From contig CAMRHE010000169.1 of assembly GCA_947044405.1 (NCBI GenBank), forward strand, positions 1,178,501 to 1,242,500: 64,000 bases of DNA, given 5' to 3'. The stretch is from Leptodactylus fallax. Lineage: Eukaryota > Chordata > Amphibia > Anura > Leptodactylidae. Shown here piece by piece: positions 50,645 through 61,759 of the stretch (positions within the stretch are counted from its first letter, which is position 1; each line of letters begins with the position of its first letter). Position numbers and translations under genes: made by a program. The notes under the pieces were generated by a model. That model searched no databases and was not told the DNA's origin. It was given only the letters and a program-made list of their open reading frames with translations.

Positions 50645-51909
50645 GGTTTTGCATGAAACAGCCGGACCAGGAAGAACATCTGCTGTATTGATAAAAAAGA
50701 GAAAGATTCTGTATAAATTCTTAAGTTTTGAAGAAAAGTCAATGAAGGAAAGAAAAACACTTTCATTTTTAAATTTCCTGCCATCGGTTATATATGCAAC
50801 TTACATAATGTGCTCCTTGCCAGCTAATAGTGAAGGTTGTTATATTTGTTCCATTAAAGAAGAATCAATATATCTACCCACCTGCATACTTTCCAACATG
50901 TTACTACTTAAAAGCAAAATTAAACTGGAAGTAACAAACTTGGGTAATTATTATAAAACGCTTATAAATGATCGACATGAGCAGCAAATTGACTCCTGTG
51001 GTGATTTATATGTACTGCTAAATTATATGTTTACCTTTCTCTTTACAATGATTGGAAATTCACCATAGCAACATATGTATTAAATAGCGCTGATCATCTG
51101 GTTGTATATAAACTCTGCAAGCATGTAAAAACAGAGCATCACATTAAAACTGGCTGCCTGTTAACTGCATACCCATTAAAATTGAAAATATATGGTGTTG
51201 ATGTATATTTATTGCGGGGCTTATTTCCTAAATGTCCTGTAATTTCAAATGAAAAAAAAATGTTGGTGTTTCAATATTCAGAATAAAGTAAACCCTAAGG
51301 AAATATTTCTTATTATTTTCAATGTATAATAGTAATAAAATAATAATAATCATCATAATAATCAGCATAATAATTATATCAACATCTAAAAGTAATACAT
51401 GGTATACGCTTAAATGGACTATTCTCTTTTTACAATATATTTTTTGACAAAAGAGTCCCCAGGAAATTAATTGAACAAAAGTTGGACCACTATTGGAACC
51501 ACCAGCAATCAGATGTAAAGTACAGGGGACCCAGTAGCTTATTCTGAGTGCCTATACTGTGCCACCATATGTGAAATTAAAAATTACTTGATACCCACTG
51601 AAATCTACAATGCCAAGTCCTCCAAAGACAGAGGTACTATTTGTAGACACTCTGTGCTGGCTAGTAGGTGGTCCTCAACTAGGGACCCGCCTCTATTAAT
51701 TGATATGCCCTAATAAATATTTGTCAATGGGGTTTCTAAACCAGACCACCACATTCAGCTTTCTGTTATCTATTTATGATTACAATATTCCATTTTTTGT
51801 TATTTTTTGGTATCAATATCTTATTTATGCTTAAAAGATACATCAAAAACTTTCGTTGTGAATCATAAAATAAATATATAAACATTTTTAAATATTTTTA
51901 ATATAATTA

Positions 51910-51945
<36 letters not shown>

Positions 51946-52424
51946 TATTGGCAGGGAGGACATGTACATTACTATACGCTGCCCAACATTTCATCTGTTG
52001 CTGAGAGAAAAATAGGAACTGTTGGATTGTGGCATTGTGGGCTTCTTAGAGGTGGAATTCAAGGTGACTGTATTTTATGGAAGTGTTTTAGTTTAAGTGG
52101 ACTTATGAAAGAATAGTTGCTTTCAGAAGTGATAAAAATCGGTATAAGGAATTAGACACTATAATGGTAACTTTGCTCTCAATATCTCTTCTTTATAAGG
52201 TTACTATTAACACTTCACATTGTACCTACTTTAAAATACATACAATTTTTGCTATATACTGTATTTCTTTGACACAATTGCATTGAAGGACATGATGGAT
52301 TCCTTTACTTAACCTTCAAAAACTAAAGTGATGGAGTGATATAAAATTACAGTATAGATGTCTTGTGTCTACTTGATTTCTGTAAAATATGCAGAAGCTG
52401 TTTAAGACCTTTGTGTACTGTATG
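50645..52424. other. No gene recognised; (ATT)n at 51908-51945
   Basis: A 139-codon frame at 50649-51068 is AT-driven and has no family motif that I know. A trinucleotide microsatellite lies at 51908-51945. The stretch ends with TTTGTGTACTGTATG beside the next Tc1. Confidence 0.45.
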
Positions 52425-52426
52425 TA

Positions 52427-54075
52427 CAGTCATATGAAAAAGTTTGGGCACCCCTATTAATCTTAATCATTTTTAGTTCTAAATATTTGGGTGTTTGCAA
52501 CAGCCATTTCAATTTGATATATCTAATAACTGATGGACACAGTAATATTTCAGGATTGAAATGAGGTTTATTGTACTAATAGAAAATGTGCAATATGCAT
52601 TAAACCAAAATTTGACCGGTGCAAAAGTATGGGCACCTCAACAGAAAAGTGACATTAATATTTAGTAGATCCTCCTTTTGCAAAAATAACAGCCTCTAGT
52701 CGCTTCCTGAAGCTTTTAATCAGTTCCTGGATCCTGGATGAAGGTATTTTTGACCATTCCTCTTTACAAAACAATTCCAGTTCAGTTAAGTTTGATGGTC
52801 GCCGAGCATGGACAGCCCGCTTCAAATTATCCCACAGATGTTCAATGATATTCAGGTCTGGGGACTGGGATGGCCATTCCAGAACATTGTAATTGTTCCT
52901 CTGCATGAATGCCTGAGTAGATTTGGAGCTGTGTTTTGGATCATTGTCTTGCTGAAATATCCATCCCCGGCGTAACTTCAAATTCGTCACTGATTCTTGT
53001 ACATTATTCTCAAGAATCTGCTGATACTGAGTTGAATCCATGCGACCCTCAACTTTAACAAGATTCCCAGTGCCGGCATTGGCCACACAGCCCCAAAGCA
53101 TGATGGAACCTCCACCAAATTTTACAGTGGGTAGCAAGTGTTTTTCTTGGAATGCTGTGTTTTTTTGACGCCATGCATAACGCCTTTTTGTATGATCAAA
53201 CAACTCAATCTTTGTTTCATCAGTCCACAGGACCTTCTTCCAAAATGAAGCTGGCTTGTCCAAATGTGCTTTTGCATACCTCAGGTGACTCTGTTTGTGG
53301 CGTGGTTTCAGAAACGGCTTCTTTCGCATCACTCTCCCATACAGCTTCTCCTTGTGCAAAGTGTGCTGTATTGTTGACTGATGCACAGTGACACCATCTG
53401 CAGCAAGATGATGCTGCAGCTCTTTGGAGGTGGTCTGTGGATTGTCCTTGACTGTTCTCACCATTCTTCTTCTCTGCCTTTCTGATATTTTTCTTGGCCT
53501 GCCACTTCTGGGCTTAACAAGAACTGTCCCTGTGGTCTTCCATTTCCTTATTATGTTCCTCACAGTGGAAACTGACAGGTTAAAGCTCTGAGACAACTTT
53601 TTGTATCCTTCCCCTGAACAACTATGTTGAACAATCTTTGTTTTCAGATCATTTGAGAGTTGTTTTGAGGAGCCCATGATGCCACTCTTCAGAGGAGATT
53701 CAAATAGGAGAACAACTTGCAATTGGCCACCTTAAATACCTTTTCTCATGATTGGATACACCTGGCTATGAAGTTCAAAGCTCAGTGAGGTTACAAAACC
53801 AATTTTGTGCTTCAGTAAGTCAGTAAAAAGTAGTTAGGAGTATTCAAATCAATAAAATGATAAGGGTACCCAAATTTTTGCACCGGTCAAATTTTGGTTT
53901 AATGCATATTGCACATTTTCTGTTAGTACAATAAACCTCATTTCAATCCTGAAATATTACTGTGTCCATCAGTTATTAGATATATCAAATTGAAATGGCT
54001 GTTGCAAACACACAAATATTTAGAACTAAAAATGATTAAGATTAATAGGGGTGCCCAAACTTTTTCATATGACTG
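52427..54075 (-). mobile_element. Tc1/mariner element, family A copy 2, apparently intact
   Basis: The TIRs of 200 bp (52427-52626 and 53876-54075) differ by only about two positions by eye, and TA stands at 52425-52426 and 54076-54077. Length is 1649 bp. The gene is uninterrupted. Low TIR divergence, an open gene and clean duplications indicate recent transposition. The next Tc1 starts 14 bp to the right. Confidence 0.95.
52655..53677 (-). CDS. Tc1-type transposase, full length, DD34E
   Basis: This is an uninterrupted 340-codon gene read right to left. I chose the ATG at 53675-53677 (MGSSKQLSND) because it is the usual Tc1 start; an in-frame ATG lies 15 codons upstream at 53722. Residues 1-110 form the paired-like DNA-binding region with two helix-turn-helix units and a GRPR motif at about 59-62, and a basic ERQRRR follows. 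The catalytic residues are D153 (WTDET), D244 (QQDNDPKH) and E279 (NIIEHLW), the same numbering as in Sleeping Beauty, with 34 residues between the last two. The glycine-rich KFGGGS precedes LWGC. The enzyme would bind the element's TIRs, cut and paste it and target TA. All key residues are present. Whether it is expressed or active cannot be read from sequence. Confidence 0.93.
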   Translation of the reverse strand: MGSSKQLSNDLKTKIVQHSCSGEGYKKLSQSFNLSVSTVRNIIRKWKTTGTVLVKPRSGRPRKISERQRRRMVRTVKDNPQTTSKELQHHLAADGVTVHQSTIQHTLHKEKLYGRVMRKKPFLKPRHKQSHLRYAKAHLDKPASFWKKVLWTDETKIELFDHTKRRYAWRQKNTAFQEKHLLPTVKFGGGSIMLWGCVANAGTGNLVKVEGRMDSTQYQQILENNVQESVTNLKLRRGWIFQQDNDPKHSSKSTQAFMQRNNYNVLEWPSQSPDLNIIEHLWDNLKRAVHARRPSNLTELELFCKEEWSKIPSSRIQELIKSFRKRLEAVIFAKGGSTKY

Positions 54076-54089
54076 TATGTATGTATGTA

Positions 54090-55644
54090 CAGTCATGGCC
54101 AAAAGTTTTGAGAATGACACAAATATTATATTTTCACATGATCTGCTGCCCTCTGGTTTTTATGTGTGTTTGTCAGATGTTTTTATCACATACAGAAATA
54201 TAATTGCATTCATATTATGAGTAACAGAAGCTTATATTGACAGTTAGAATGAGTTAATGCAGCAAGTCAATATTTGCAGTGTTGACCCTTCTTCAGGACC
54301 TCTGCAATTCTCCCTGGCATGCTCTCAATCAACTTCTGGACCAAATCCTGACTGACAGCAGTCCATTCTTGCAGAATCAATGCTTTAATTTTGTCTGAAT
54401 TTGTTGGTTTTTGTTTGTCCACCCGTCTCTTGATGATTGACCACAAGTTCTCAATGGGATTAAGATCTGGGGAGTTTCCAGGCCATGGACCCAAAATCTC
54501 TATGTTTTGTTCCCTGAGCCATTTAGTTATCACCTTTGCTTTATGGCAAGGTGCTCCATCATGCTGGAAAAGGCATTGTTGAGCGCCAAACTGCTCTTGG
54601 ATGGTTGGGAGAAGTTGCTCTTGGAGGACATTCTGGTACCATTCTTTATTCATGGCTGTGTTTTTAGGCAAGACTGTGAGAGAGCCGATTCCCTTGGCTG
54701 AGAAGCAACCCCACACATGAATGGTTTCAGGATGCTTTATGAGACAAGACTGGTGGTAGCGCTCACCTCTTCTTCTCCGAATAAGCTGTTTTCCAGATGT
54801 TCCAAACAATCGAAAAGGGGATTCATCAGAGAAAATGACTTTACCCCAGTCCTCAGCAGTCCACTCCCTGTACCTTTTGCAGAATATCAGTCTGTCCCTG
54901 ATGTTTTTTCTGGAGAGGAGTGGCTTCTTTGCTGCCCTCCTTGAGACCAGGCCTTGCTCCAAGAGTCTCCGCCTCACAGTGCGTGCAGATGCACTCACAC
55001 CTGCCTGCTGCCATTCCTCAGCAAGCTCTGCACTGCTGGTAGCCCGATCCCGCAGCTGAAACACTTTTAAGAGATGGTCCTGCCGCTTGCTGGTCTTTCT
55101 TGGGCGCCCTGGAGCCGTTTTGGCACCAATGGAACCTCTCTCCTTGAAGTTCTTGATGATGCGATAGATTGTTGACTGAGGTGCAATCTTTCTAGCTGCA
55201 ATACTCTTCCCAGTTAGGCCATTTTTGTGCAGTGCAATGATGACTGCACGTGTTTCTTTAGAGATAACCATGGTTAACAGAAGAGAAACAATGATGGCAA
55301 GCACCAGCCTCCTTTTAAAGTGTCCAGTGGTGTCATTCTTACTTAATCATGACAGATTGATCTCCAGCCCTGTCCTCATCAACACCCACACCTGTGTTAA
55401 TGGAGCAATCACTGAAACGATGTTAGGTGGTCCTTTTAAGGCAGGGCTGCAATGATGTTGAAATGTGTTTTGGGGGATAAAGTTCATTTTCTAGGCAAAT
55501 ATTGACTTTGCAAGTAATTGCTGTTAAGCTGATCACTCTTTATAACATTCTGGAGTATATGCAAATTGCCATTAGAAAAACTGAAGCAGTAGACTTTGTA
55601 AAAATTAATATTTGTATCATTCTCAAAACTTTTGGCCATGACTG
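54090..55644 (-). mobile_element. DD35E Tc1 element (Traveler-like), copy 2
   Basis: Tips CAGTCATGGCCAAAAGTTTT on both sides, TA at 54088-54089 and 55645-55646, length 1555 bp. It is nearly identical to 43102-44668 but inverted relative to it. The flanks contain repeated CTTTGTGTACTGTATG phrases. Confidence 0.94.
54267..55271 (-). CDS. DD35E Tc1-type transposase, open frame with small in-frame deletion
   Basis: A single open frame runs from an ATG at 55304 (345 codons) or from the more family-like MVISKETRAVII at 55271 (334 codons, my choice) to the TAA at 54267. Numbered from the upstream Met, the catalytic residues are D160 (SDESPF), D249 (QHDGAP) and E285 (NPIENLW), with 35 residues between the last two. 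The N-terminal part has a helix-turn-helix and APGRPRKTS. Compared with 43475-44491, nine bases are missing near 54740, so SCLMPTVKHPE becomes SCLIKHPE, and one Lys is lost near the end. PTVKH is strongly conserved in this superfamily, so activity is doubtful although the frame is open. Confidence 0.9.
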   Translation of the reverse strand: MVISKETRAVIIALHKNGLTGKSIAARKIAPQSTIYRIIKNFKERGSIGAKTAPGRPRKTSKRQDHLLKVFQLRDRATSSAELAEEWQQAGVSASARTVRRRLLEQGLVSRRAAKKPLLSRKNIRDRLIFCKRYREWTAEDWGKVIFSDESPFRLFGTSGKQLIRRRRGERYHQSCLIKHPETIHVWGCFSAKGIGSLTVLPKNTAMNKEWYQNVLQEQLLPTIQEQFGAQQCLFQHDGAPCHKAKVITKWLREQNIEILGPWPGNSPDLNPIENLWSIIKRRVDKQKPTNSDKIKALILQEWTAVSQDLVQKLIESMPGRIAEVLKKGQHCKY

Positions 55645-55646
55645 TA

Positions 55647-56651
55647 TGTATAAGACCTTTTGTATACTGTATGTAAGTGTAAGACCTTTGTGTACTGTAT
55701 ATACTGTATGTTTTAATAACACAATGAATGACACAATTTACGTTTGTGTAAATATGGTGCCTTATAGAGAGGTAACTGATATGTGGAGAAAGAGTCATTT
55801 TGCTCTAGTATGCTATATTACATATTTATAATTTGTTGAAAAGTTAGTGACTATTGAAACCTAACTTAGGTCATCCTATCCTATGGTGATTGGGATCTGA
55901 GTTTGGCTTAGTAGGATTGCAAGAGGTCTAGGTACTGCATTAATAATGGAACTGGTGACATATGGCAAGGAATCGGTGACATATGTGAGTGACGTGACCC
56001 TCTCCAGTGGCCACTGAAGCCACTGATTGGTCTCAGTGGTCTGGTGAGGCTGAAGACCAAAAAGACACTGTAGGAGCACAGGGGAGCACCAGGGACAGGT
56101 GGGTATGCTTTATTTTTTATTTTACTCCATCCCCGGCCTCCTGAAAGGTTGCTCCAATTCCTGGACAACCCCTTTAAATAGGCATAAGTCTGCATTCAGA
56201 TGGACATAATGCACTTACATTTTGGAGCATAGATCAAAAATGGGATTGGATAACTATGGAAAAAGTTTCACTACTTTTTCCCAGTGGAATTTTAATCCTG
56301 TTCTGGGCAAATATATAGCTCCACTATCAAGCATTTTTTCGTTTCATTTATGGATGTCTAAATGAGACATACATCTTATGATACATCTCTAAGATTGTGG
56401 TTACCAGTCTACATGTTGTTGTACCTAATATAGAAAACTAAAGTCTATGCATCCTAATAGGGGAAAACTCATCTAAAGGGCACCTGTCAGCACATTTAAC
56501 AAAGTTTAAAAATTCCTTTTGTAATGCTTTTATTATTTAGAACTCTTTTATTCCAGCAGGCCCCATTCCTGCAAGTGTTCGGAGAACAGTCCCTCATCCT
56601 GAAGTGCACTTAGCTCTCTGCATTGAAATGCCCTGTAGTCTCTACCCCCTG
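55647..56651. other. Flanking repeats and MITE fragment; no gene
   Basis: 55647-55710 repeats AAGACCTTTTGTATACTG and AAGACCTTTGTGTACTGTAT, also found left of 52425. At 56100-56178 the sequence ending GGACAACCCCTTTAA is the right end of a TTAA MITE also seen at 60112-60470; its left end was not found. Confidence 0.55.
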
Positions 56652-56659
56652 CTCTGAAT

Positions 56660-57888
56660 CAGGGCCGTCTCCAGGATTATGTGGGCCCTAGGGCAACAGA
56701 GTCTCTGTGGGCCTCTTTGCGACATGGTAAAAACATGACATAAGTTTTCTTCTGTCATGTTTCTTTAGTTTTGTAAAGGAAGAAAAAGTCCTGAATGAAC
56801 AACTTTTTTTTTCTGTCAGAAAAGTAAAAAATATGTCAGAAGATACATCCAGAAGTTACAGCAGTAGACCGGGATAGGTTATCAGTATGAAAAATCATTG
56901 TTGGAAAACCCCTTTAATTACCCAGAGTAAGAAACCAGGGGAGGTGGGAGCTGTTAGCCCAGACATTTGTTGCAGGGTAATTTTGAGGAGGTAGGGTCAC
57001 TAGCACGGGGATTTTGAGGAAGGGATTCACCAACAGGGGTCTCTGAAGGGATGGGGTGGTACCTACAGGGAGATTTGAGAAAGTCGGCAACAGCAGGGTA
57101 CTCAGAGGAACTGAAGGTATCACTGTGAGGTTGGGGTGAGGCACTGCAGGTGCACCCCCTTCTAATGTCCCCCTGCAGGTGTCCCCCTATCCAATCAGGC
57201 ACCTACAGGGGAATTTGAGAAACGCATTCACCAGCAGAGTTCTCAGAGGTGATGGAGGACACCTGCAAGGGCATTTTCAGGTGGCAGTGAGTGTCATCAG
57301 GAGGCACTGAGGAGTGAGGAGATATGGCAGAATAAAATGGTGCTGCAAAGCCTCACCCTTGACCTCACAGTAGTACCTTCATTACTGCCACACAGGGGCA
57401 GTAGACTATGCTGTCTTGTCTGTGACAGCTACTTCCCCTGGGCCACCAGAATGAGGTACTCACACAGTGTATTCCTCCATTGCCAAGTAGCTCTGCCCCT
57501 TGGTATCTGGCCAGGCACCTCCTTGAGAGCATCCATATCATGAGATGAGATGACACTGACAAAATCACGACATTGCAGCTCTCATGGAGGGGCGGTGTCG
57601 CTTACCAAAGGGGTCGAGCTACACAGTAGCAGCCAAGAGCAGTCTGGTAACAGAGAATTCAGCAGCAAGGAGTGGAGGAGCAAGAGTGGAGGTGTAGGGG
57701 AAGCCTGGCAGCCCATGCAGACAGTTTTAATTGCATTGTTGCCCCAAATGTCCTGCAAATAAAACTGTCTCCAAGGCCAAGTCGATAAAGTGAAACAGTT
57801 AGCATCTGGCAGCTGAGTTGCCCCCACCCCCCCAGGAACACGAGGCCCGGCACTTGCCCAGGTTTGCTGAGTGCTGACACCAGCCCTG
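56660..57888. mobile_element. Non-autonomous hAT-type element
   Basis: The left tip CAGGGCCGTCTCCAGG and inverted right tip CAGGGCTGGTGTCAGC match in part. The flanks CTCTGAAT and ATCTGAGT agree at six of eight positions, a decayed hAT duplication. The interior repeats ACCTACAGGG..ATTTGAGAAA phrases with a loose period near 60 bp and has no transposase. Confidence 0.6.
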
Positions 57889-58561
57889 ATCTGAGTGATG
57901 ACTTTAGTGTCCAACCAGGAAACAACTACAGCCATGATTTAGAGCAGAGGGGAGGGGATGTGGATAGGGTCGGACTGGCCCATCGAGGAACCGGTGAATC
58001 CCCCGGTGGGCCCTGAGCCCGACTATATTTAGACCTCATTTTGCAGATGCAAAGGTCAGGGGTCCGATCGGGATGGTCAGGGGCGCGATAAGGCCCCTGA
58101 CTATCCCGATTGGGCCCCTGACCAATGGACAGTGGCGTAAGGATGGGTACAGGGCCCGCTGGAAGTGTCCAGGGCCCCGGACTACCATGATAGTGGTCGG
58201 GGAAAGCCTGGTTCCCTGACTGCTATACTTATTATTAATGGAAAGGGAATGCCAGCCCAGGGAAAGTGACAAAAAAATAAAAAATACTCACCTGTCCTGG
58301 GCGCAGCATCATCTCCGGCACTTTTCCGGCCTCACTGCAGGGGCCTGTGGTTAGGCCCCAGCAGTGACATGGGCGCGCCGACGTAATGACATCATCACGC
58401 CCGACGTGACCACAGAGGTCCAATAAAAGGCCCCAGCAGTGACATGGGGACCAAGGAAGATGGGAAAGACAGCAGGACAGAGCGAGGATGCCCCGGAGAG
58501 GTAAGACAAGGTGAGTATAAGTGTTTGTTATTTTTAATCACTTCTCTTGGGCCTCTACTTA

Positions 58562-58597
58562 TTATATTCTGGGGTCTGAGGAGACCCCAGAGTATAA
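58562..58597. repeat. Hairpin, 16-bp stem with one mismatch
   Basis: TTATATTCTGGGGTCT, loop GAGG, then AGACCCCAGAGTATAA. Same palindrome type as 31168-31203 and 41252-41295. The segment before it (GAGGTAAGAC..GGTGAGTA, TTGGGCCTC) also matches the one before the hairpin at 41252. Confidence 0.9.
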
Positions 58598-58639
58598 CAA
58601 TGGCACCGGCTCTGGGGGGGGGGAGAGGAGCTCGGGGGG

Positions 58640-59115
58640 GAGGGGAGCAATGTGGGCATATAATACTGTGTGGGGGCCACTGGAGCATATAATACTGTGT
58701 GGGGGCCACTGTGGGCATTTAATACTGTGTGGGGGCCACTGTGGGCATATAATACTGTGTGGGGACCACTGTGAGCATATAATACTGTGTAGGGGCCACT
58801 GCGGAGCATATAAAGCTGTGTGGGGGCCACTGCTGAGCATATAATACTGTGTGGGCCACTGCGGGCATGTAATACTGTGTGGGGGCCACTGCGAGCAAAT
58901 AATACTGTGTAGGGGCCACTGTGGGCATGTAATACTGTGTGGGAGCCACTGTTGGCACATAATACTGTGTGGGGGCCACTGTGAGCATATAATACTGTGT
59001 GGGAGCCACTGTTGGCACATAATACTGTGTGGGGGCCACTGTTGGCACATATTACTGTGTGGGGGCCACTGTGGGTATATAATACTGTGTGGAGGCCACT
59101 GAGGAGCATATAATG
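58640..59115. repeat. 30-bp minisatellite, inverse orientation of the 31-bp arrays
   Basis: The unit is close to GGGGGCCACTGTGGGCATAT plus AATACTGTGT, about 15 copies. Its complement corresponds to the unit at 30690-31145 and 40555-41085. Long overlapping frames on both strands (for example 58555-59130 minus) come from the array. Confidence 0.92.
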
Positions 59116-59166
59116 CATTTGCATTGGCAAAATGTTAACTAATGGAGGCCAATAGCCTAGGAGACA

Positions 59167-59516
59167 TTAAAGGGGTTGTGCAGGATAACATTTTTTTTTT
59201 TAATTACACAGGTGAAAAAAAACAAAAAACCTCTCTCTTCTGTCCCCAGTGTCTCCCAGCGTGGTTTAGCCTGAAGCTCTGTTTTCTTCCAGCGCAAGTA
59301 CCCCCTGCACGCAACTACCTGTAACGTCACGTGACCCCTGAGGCCAATCAGCGGCCTAAAGAAAGGGACCTGGGACATCACAGCCAGTGAGGACTTCCGG
59401 CAAAAGAAGACAGCGGAGGACCGGACCATGCTGTGACCTGCTGACACCGGAGGGGAGTCACCTCCCCCAGACTAATTATAAAAAAGAAAACAAATTATAC
59501 TGGTCAACCTCTTTAA
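59167..59516. mobile_element. TTAA-flanked MITE
   Basis: The left end TTAAAGGGGTTGTGCAGGAT and right end inverted TTAAAGAGGTTGACCAGTAT match. The interior includes GTGTCTCCCAGCG, also seen at 40340. Length 350 bp. Confidence 0.82.
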
Positions 59517-59539
59517 CGTGTGGCGCATTAGGGGGGTTA

Positions 59540-59957
59540 TTAAAGGGGTTGTCCAGGCATAATTTGTTATGGATTATCCTCAGAATAGGCTATAGATACC
59601 TGATCTATTGGGGGCCGACCCTGGACCGATCAGCTGTACGTTGTCAGCCACTTCTGGCATCCGTCCTGTACACAATATGGGGCCAGAAGCAGAAAGCTCT
59701 GTCCACTGTGTATTAGCCGGGCACCTTCACTGCATCACAGCACTTATTGAAGTCAGTGGGAGCTGAGCTGCAGTGACGGCATCGGGCAACTATACAGTGG
59801 ATGGAGCTTTCTGCTTCTGGCCCTGTGTTGTGTACAGAACAGGCGCCGGAAGTGATGCTGTACAGCTGATGGTGCCATGTGTCAGCCCCCTACCGATCAG
59901 GTATTTATAGCTTATCCATAGGCCATAAAAAAGATTAACCCTGAACAATCCCTTTAA
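59540..59957. mobile_element. TTAA-flanked MITE
   Basis: The left end is TTAAAGGGGTTGTCCAGGCA and the right end inverted TTAAAGGGATTGTTCAGGGT. Inverted matches continue inside: TTATGGATTATCC and ATACCTGATC on the left, GATCAGGTATTTATAG and GCTTATCCATA on the right. Length 418 bp. Confidence 0.85.
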
Positions 59958-60111
59958 TATGCATCACTCAGGATGTTAGCCCCCATCACTTCTCCCACAC
60001 AATATAATGGCCCCATCACTGTTCCCCATACAGTATGGGGGACCAGTGAAGAGGCCACTGTATGGGGGGACCAGTGAAGTGGCCATAAAAAAATTTGGCC
60101 CAGACAACCCC

Positions 60112-60470
60112 TTAAAAGAGGTTGTATATTACCTGGAGCAACCACTGTGGCGGCCGCCAGGGAGGTGTAAAAATAAAAAAATTTTTTAAAAAGTATACTC
60201 ACCTGTCCCCAGCACCCCACTGTCCACTGCCTGTGTCTGTTCGGTCTCATGGTGGCGCTTCATTTCTGGAAATCCTGTACCTAATTGGTCTTAGCGGTCC
60301 CATGAGATGCAGGACTCCCAGCAAGGAGACGCCAGTACGAGAATGAATGGACACTGGCAGTGGACAACGGAGCGGCGTGGACAGGTGAGTATGCTTTTTT
60401 ATGTATTTTTTTATTTTACTCCTCCCGCCCGGGACTTGGGTTGCTCCAAATCCTGGACATCTTCTTCAAA
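60112..60470. mobile_element. TTAA-type MITE with decayed right end
   Basis: TTAAAAGAGGTTGTATATTA and CCTGGAGCAACC on the left pair with GGTTGCTCCAAATCCTGG near 60437-60456. The right terminal TTAA is not preserved. The right half matches the fragment at 56100-56178. Confidence 0.6.
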
Positions 60471-60791
60471 GTATTTATCCATCTTTCTAATATTGATGGC
60501 CTGTGCTTAGGATAGGCCATCAATATTACATCTGCGATGTAATGATGATCTACAGGTAATGGTAACAATTCTAGGAGACACGCTGTTCACTTGCCATACA
60601 GGCTGTAGCAGTAGGTTTAGGTAGTGCAGTAGTGCACATGTTATGGCAGGTGAGCAGCATGGCTCCCGACATGTTATAACCTTTAGCTTCCCTGTCTCGG
60701 TACCACTGATCTGCAGGGGTCCTGATGGTGGGCCCCTAGAAGCAAATCCACTGTTGGGCCCTAGACATCCCAGTCCGACACTGGATGTGGA

Positions 60792-61759
60792 GCAGCTCAA
60801 TGCAGAGAGCTGAGTGCACTTTAAGATGAGGTGCTGCTAATGAAAGTATTACAAAAGATATGTTCAACTATGTCTTCCCAGCTACTACCCAGCTCTGCCA
60901 GTAATTTTGCATGGTCAAATCACTAACTGACTTCCTTTCATGGTACAAATTGGGAGTCTGCTTTGGTAAATGCGCAGAATAGTGATGGATTAAAAAGGTC
61001 CACTCTGGAGAGAGAATGTTATCACATGGTGGAGAAATACTTTCCTGTTAACATACTCTGACACTCCACACTAGCTATATTTACAGAATAGCTTTACAAA
61101 TATTGTTTATGAAAAAGTTATTTTCTGTCTTTTGTTATTTTAGCTTATTATGTCTGGAACACTAAATAATGCTTAAAGAACTTTTGAGAATATGTTTAGA
61201 AATGACTACTGCATGCTGGAGACTTCCTGCTGTATATTTTCCGGCAAATTCATCAAACTCTGCTAATGGATTTCACTGAAAAGACCATTGGTAATAATTA
61301 CATAACCTTCATTTGCAGTAATATCTTAAACACCTCTCTAAAACCGGAAGTTAGAATATAGCTACAAAGCATGACAGCTGCTGGCTGTATTCAGACTGAA
61401 ATCTGGAAACTCATTAATATTTTATTATAAAAAAAAGAGAACAGAATGACACTGATTTTGGGCTCATTTGTAAAGTCATGTATTTGATAAGTTAATATCC
61501 CTTATCCTTTATCTCTCATATTTCTGGGTTTTTTCCCCCAAATTCATCTTTTTTCTCTTTTTACTGGAGGTTGAGAAAATGTTATAAAACAACACTTTAG
61601 TTTATGGAGATATGCAGACATGTTTCCTATAAACATGTGAGCAAAGCAATATATAATATATTTTCTAGAGATTTAAATTCTGATGTGTCAGAACTGCCAA
61701 AATAGTTCCAATGTTGGATTAGCAGGAAACTTCTCGTTGGGCAGGTGTACATTCTGAAT
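60792..61759. other. No gene recognised; possible conserved DNA 61130-61460
   Basis: 60792-60860 is part of an inverted match to 56500-56640. 61130-61460 is AT-rich but unique-looking and contains GACAGCTGCTGGC and CTCATTAATATTTTA, motifs often seen in developmental enhancers. That reading is speculative. Confidence 0.35.

Larger units (their letters stand above)
57965..60783. mobile_element. Non-autonomous hAT-type element carrying MITEs and a minisatellite
   Basis: The left tip TAGGGTCGGACTGG and inverted right tip CAGTGTCGGACTGGG match, and the 8-bp duplication GATGTGGA is perfect (57957-57964 and 60784-60791). Inside are a palindrome, a 30-bp minisatellite and three TTAA MITEs in a row. 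No transposase part is present. Confidence 0.88.

Noticed and set aside
50649..51068. 139-codon frame
   Set aside because: Begins at the edge of a MITE, has AT-driven composition and no family resemblance; a chance frame is likelier.
58555..59130. 191-codon and other long frames on both strands
   Set aside because: By-products of the 30-bp minisatellite; repetitive and open in several frames. The same holds for frames at 30838-31146 and 40559-41012.
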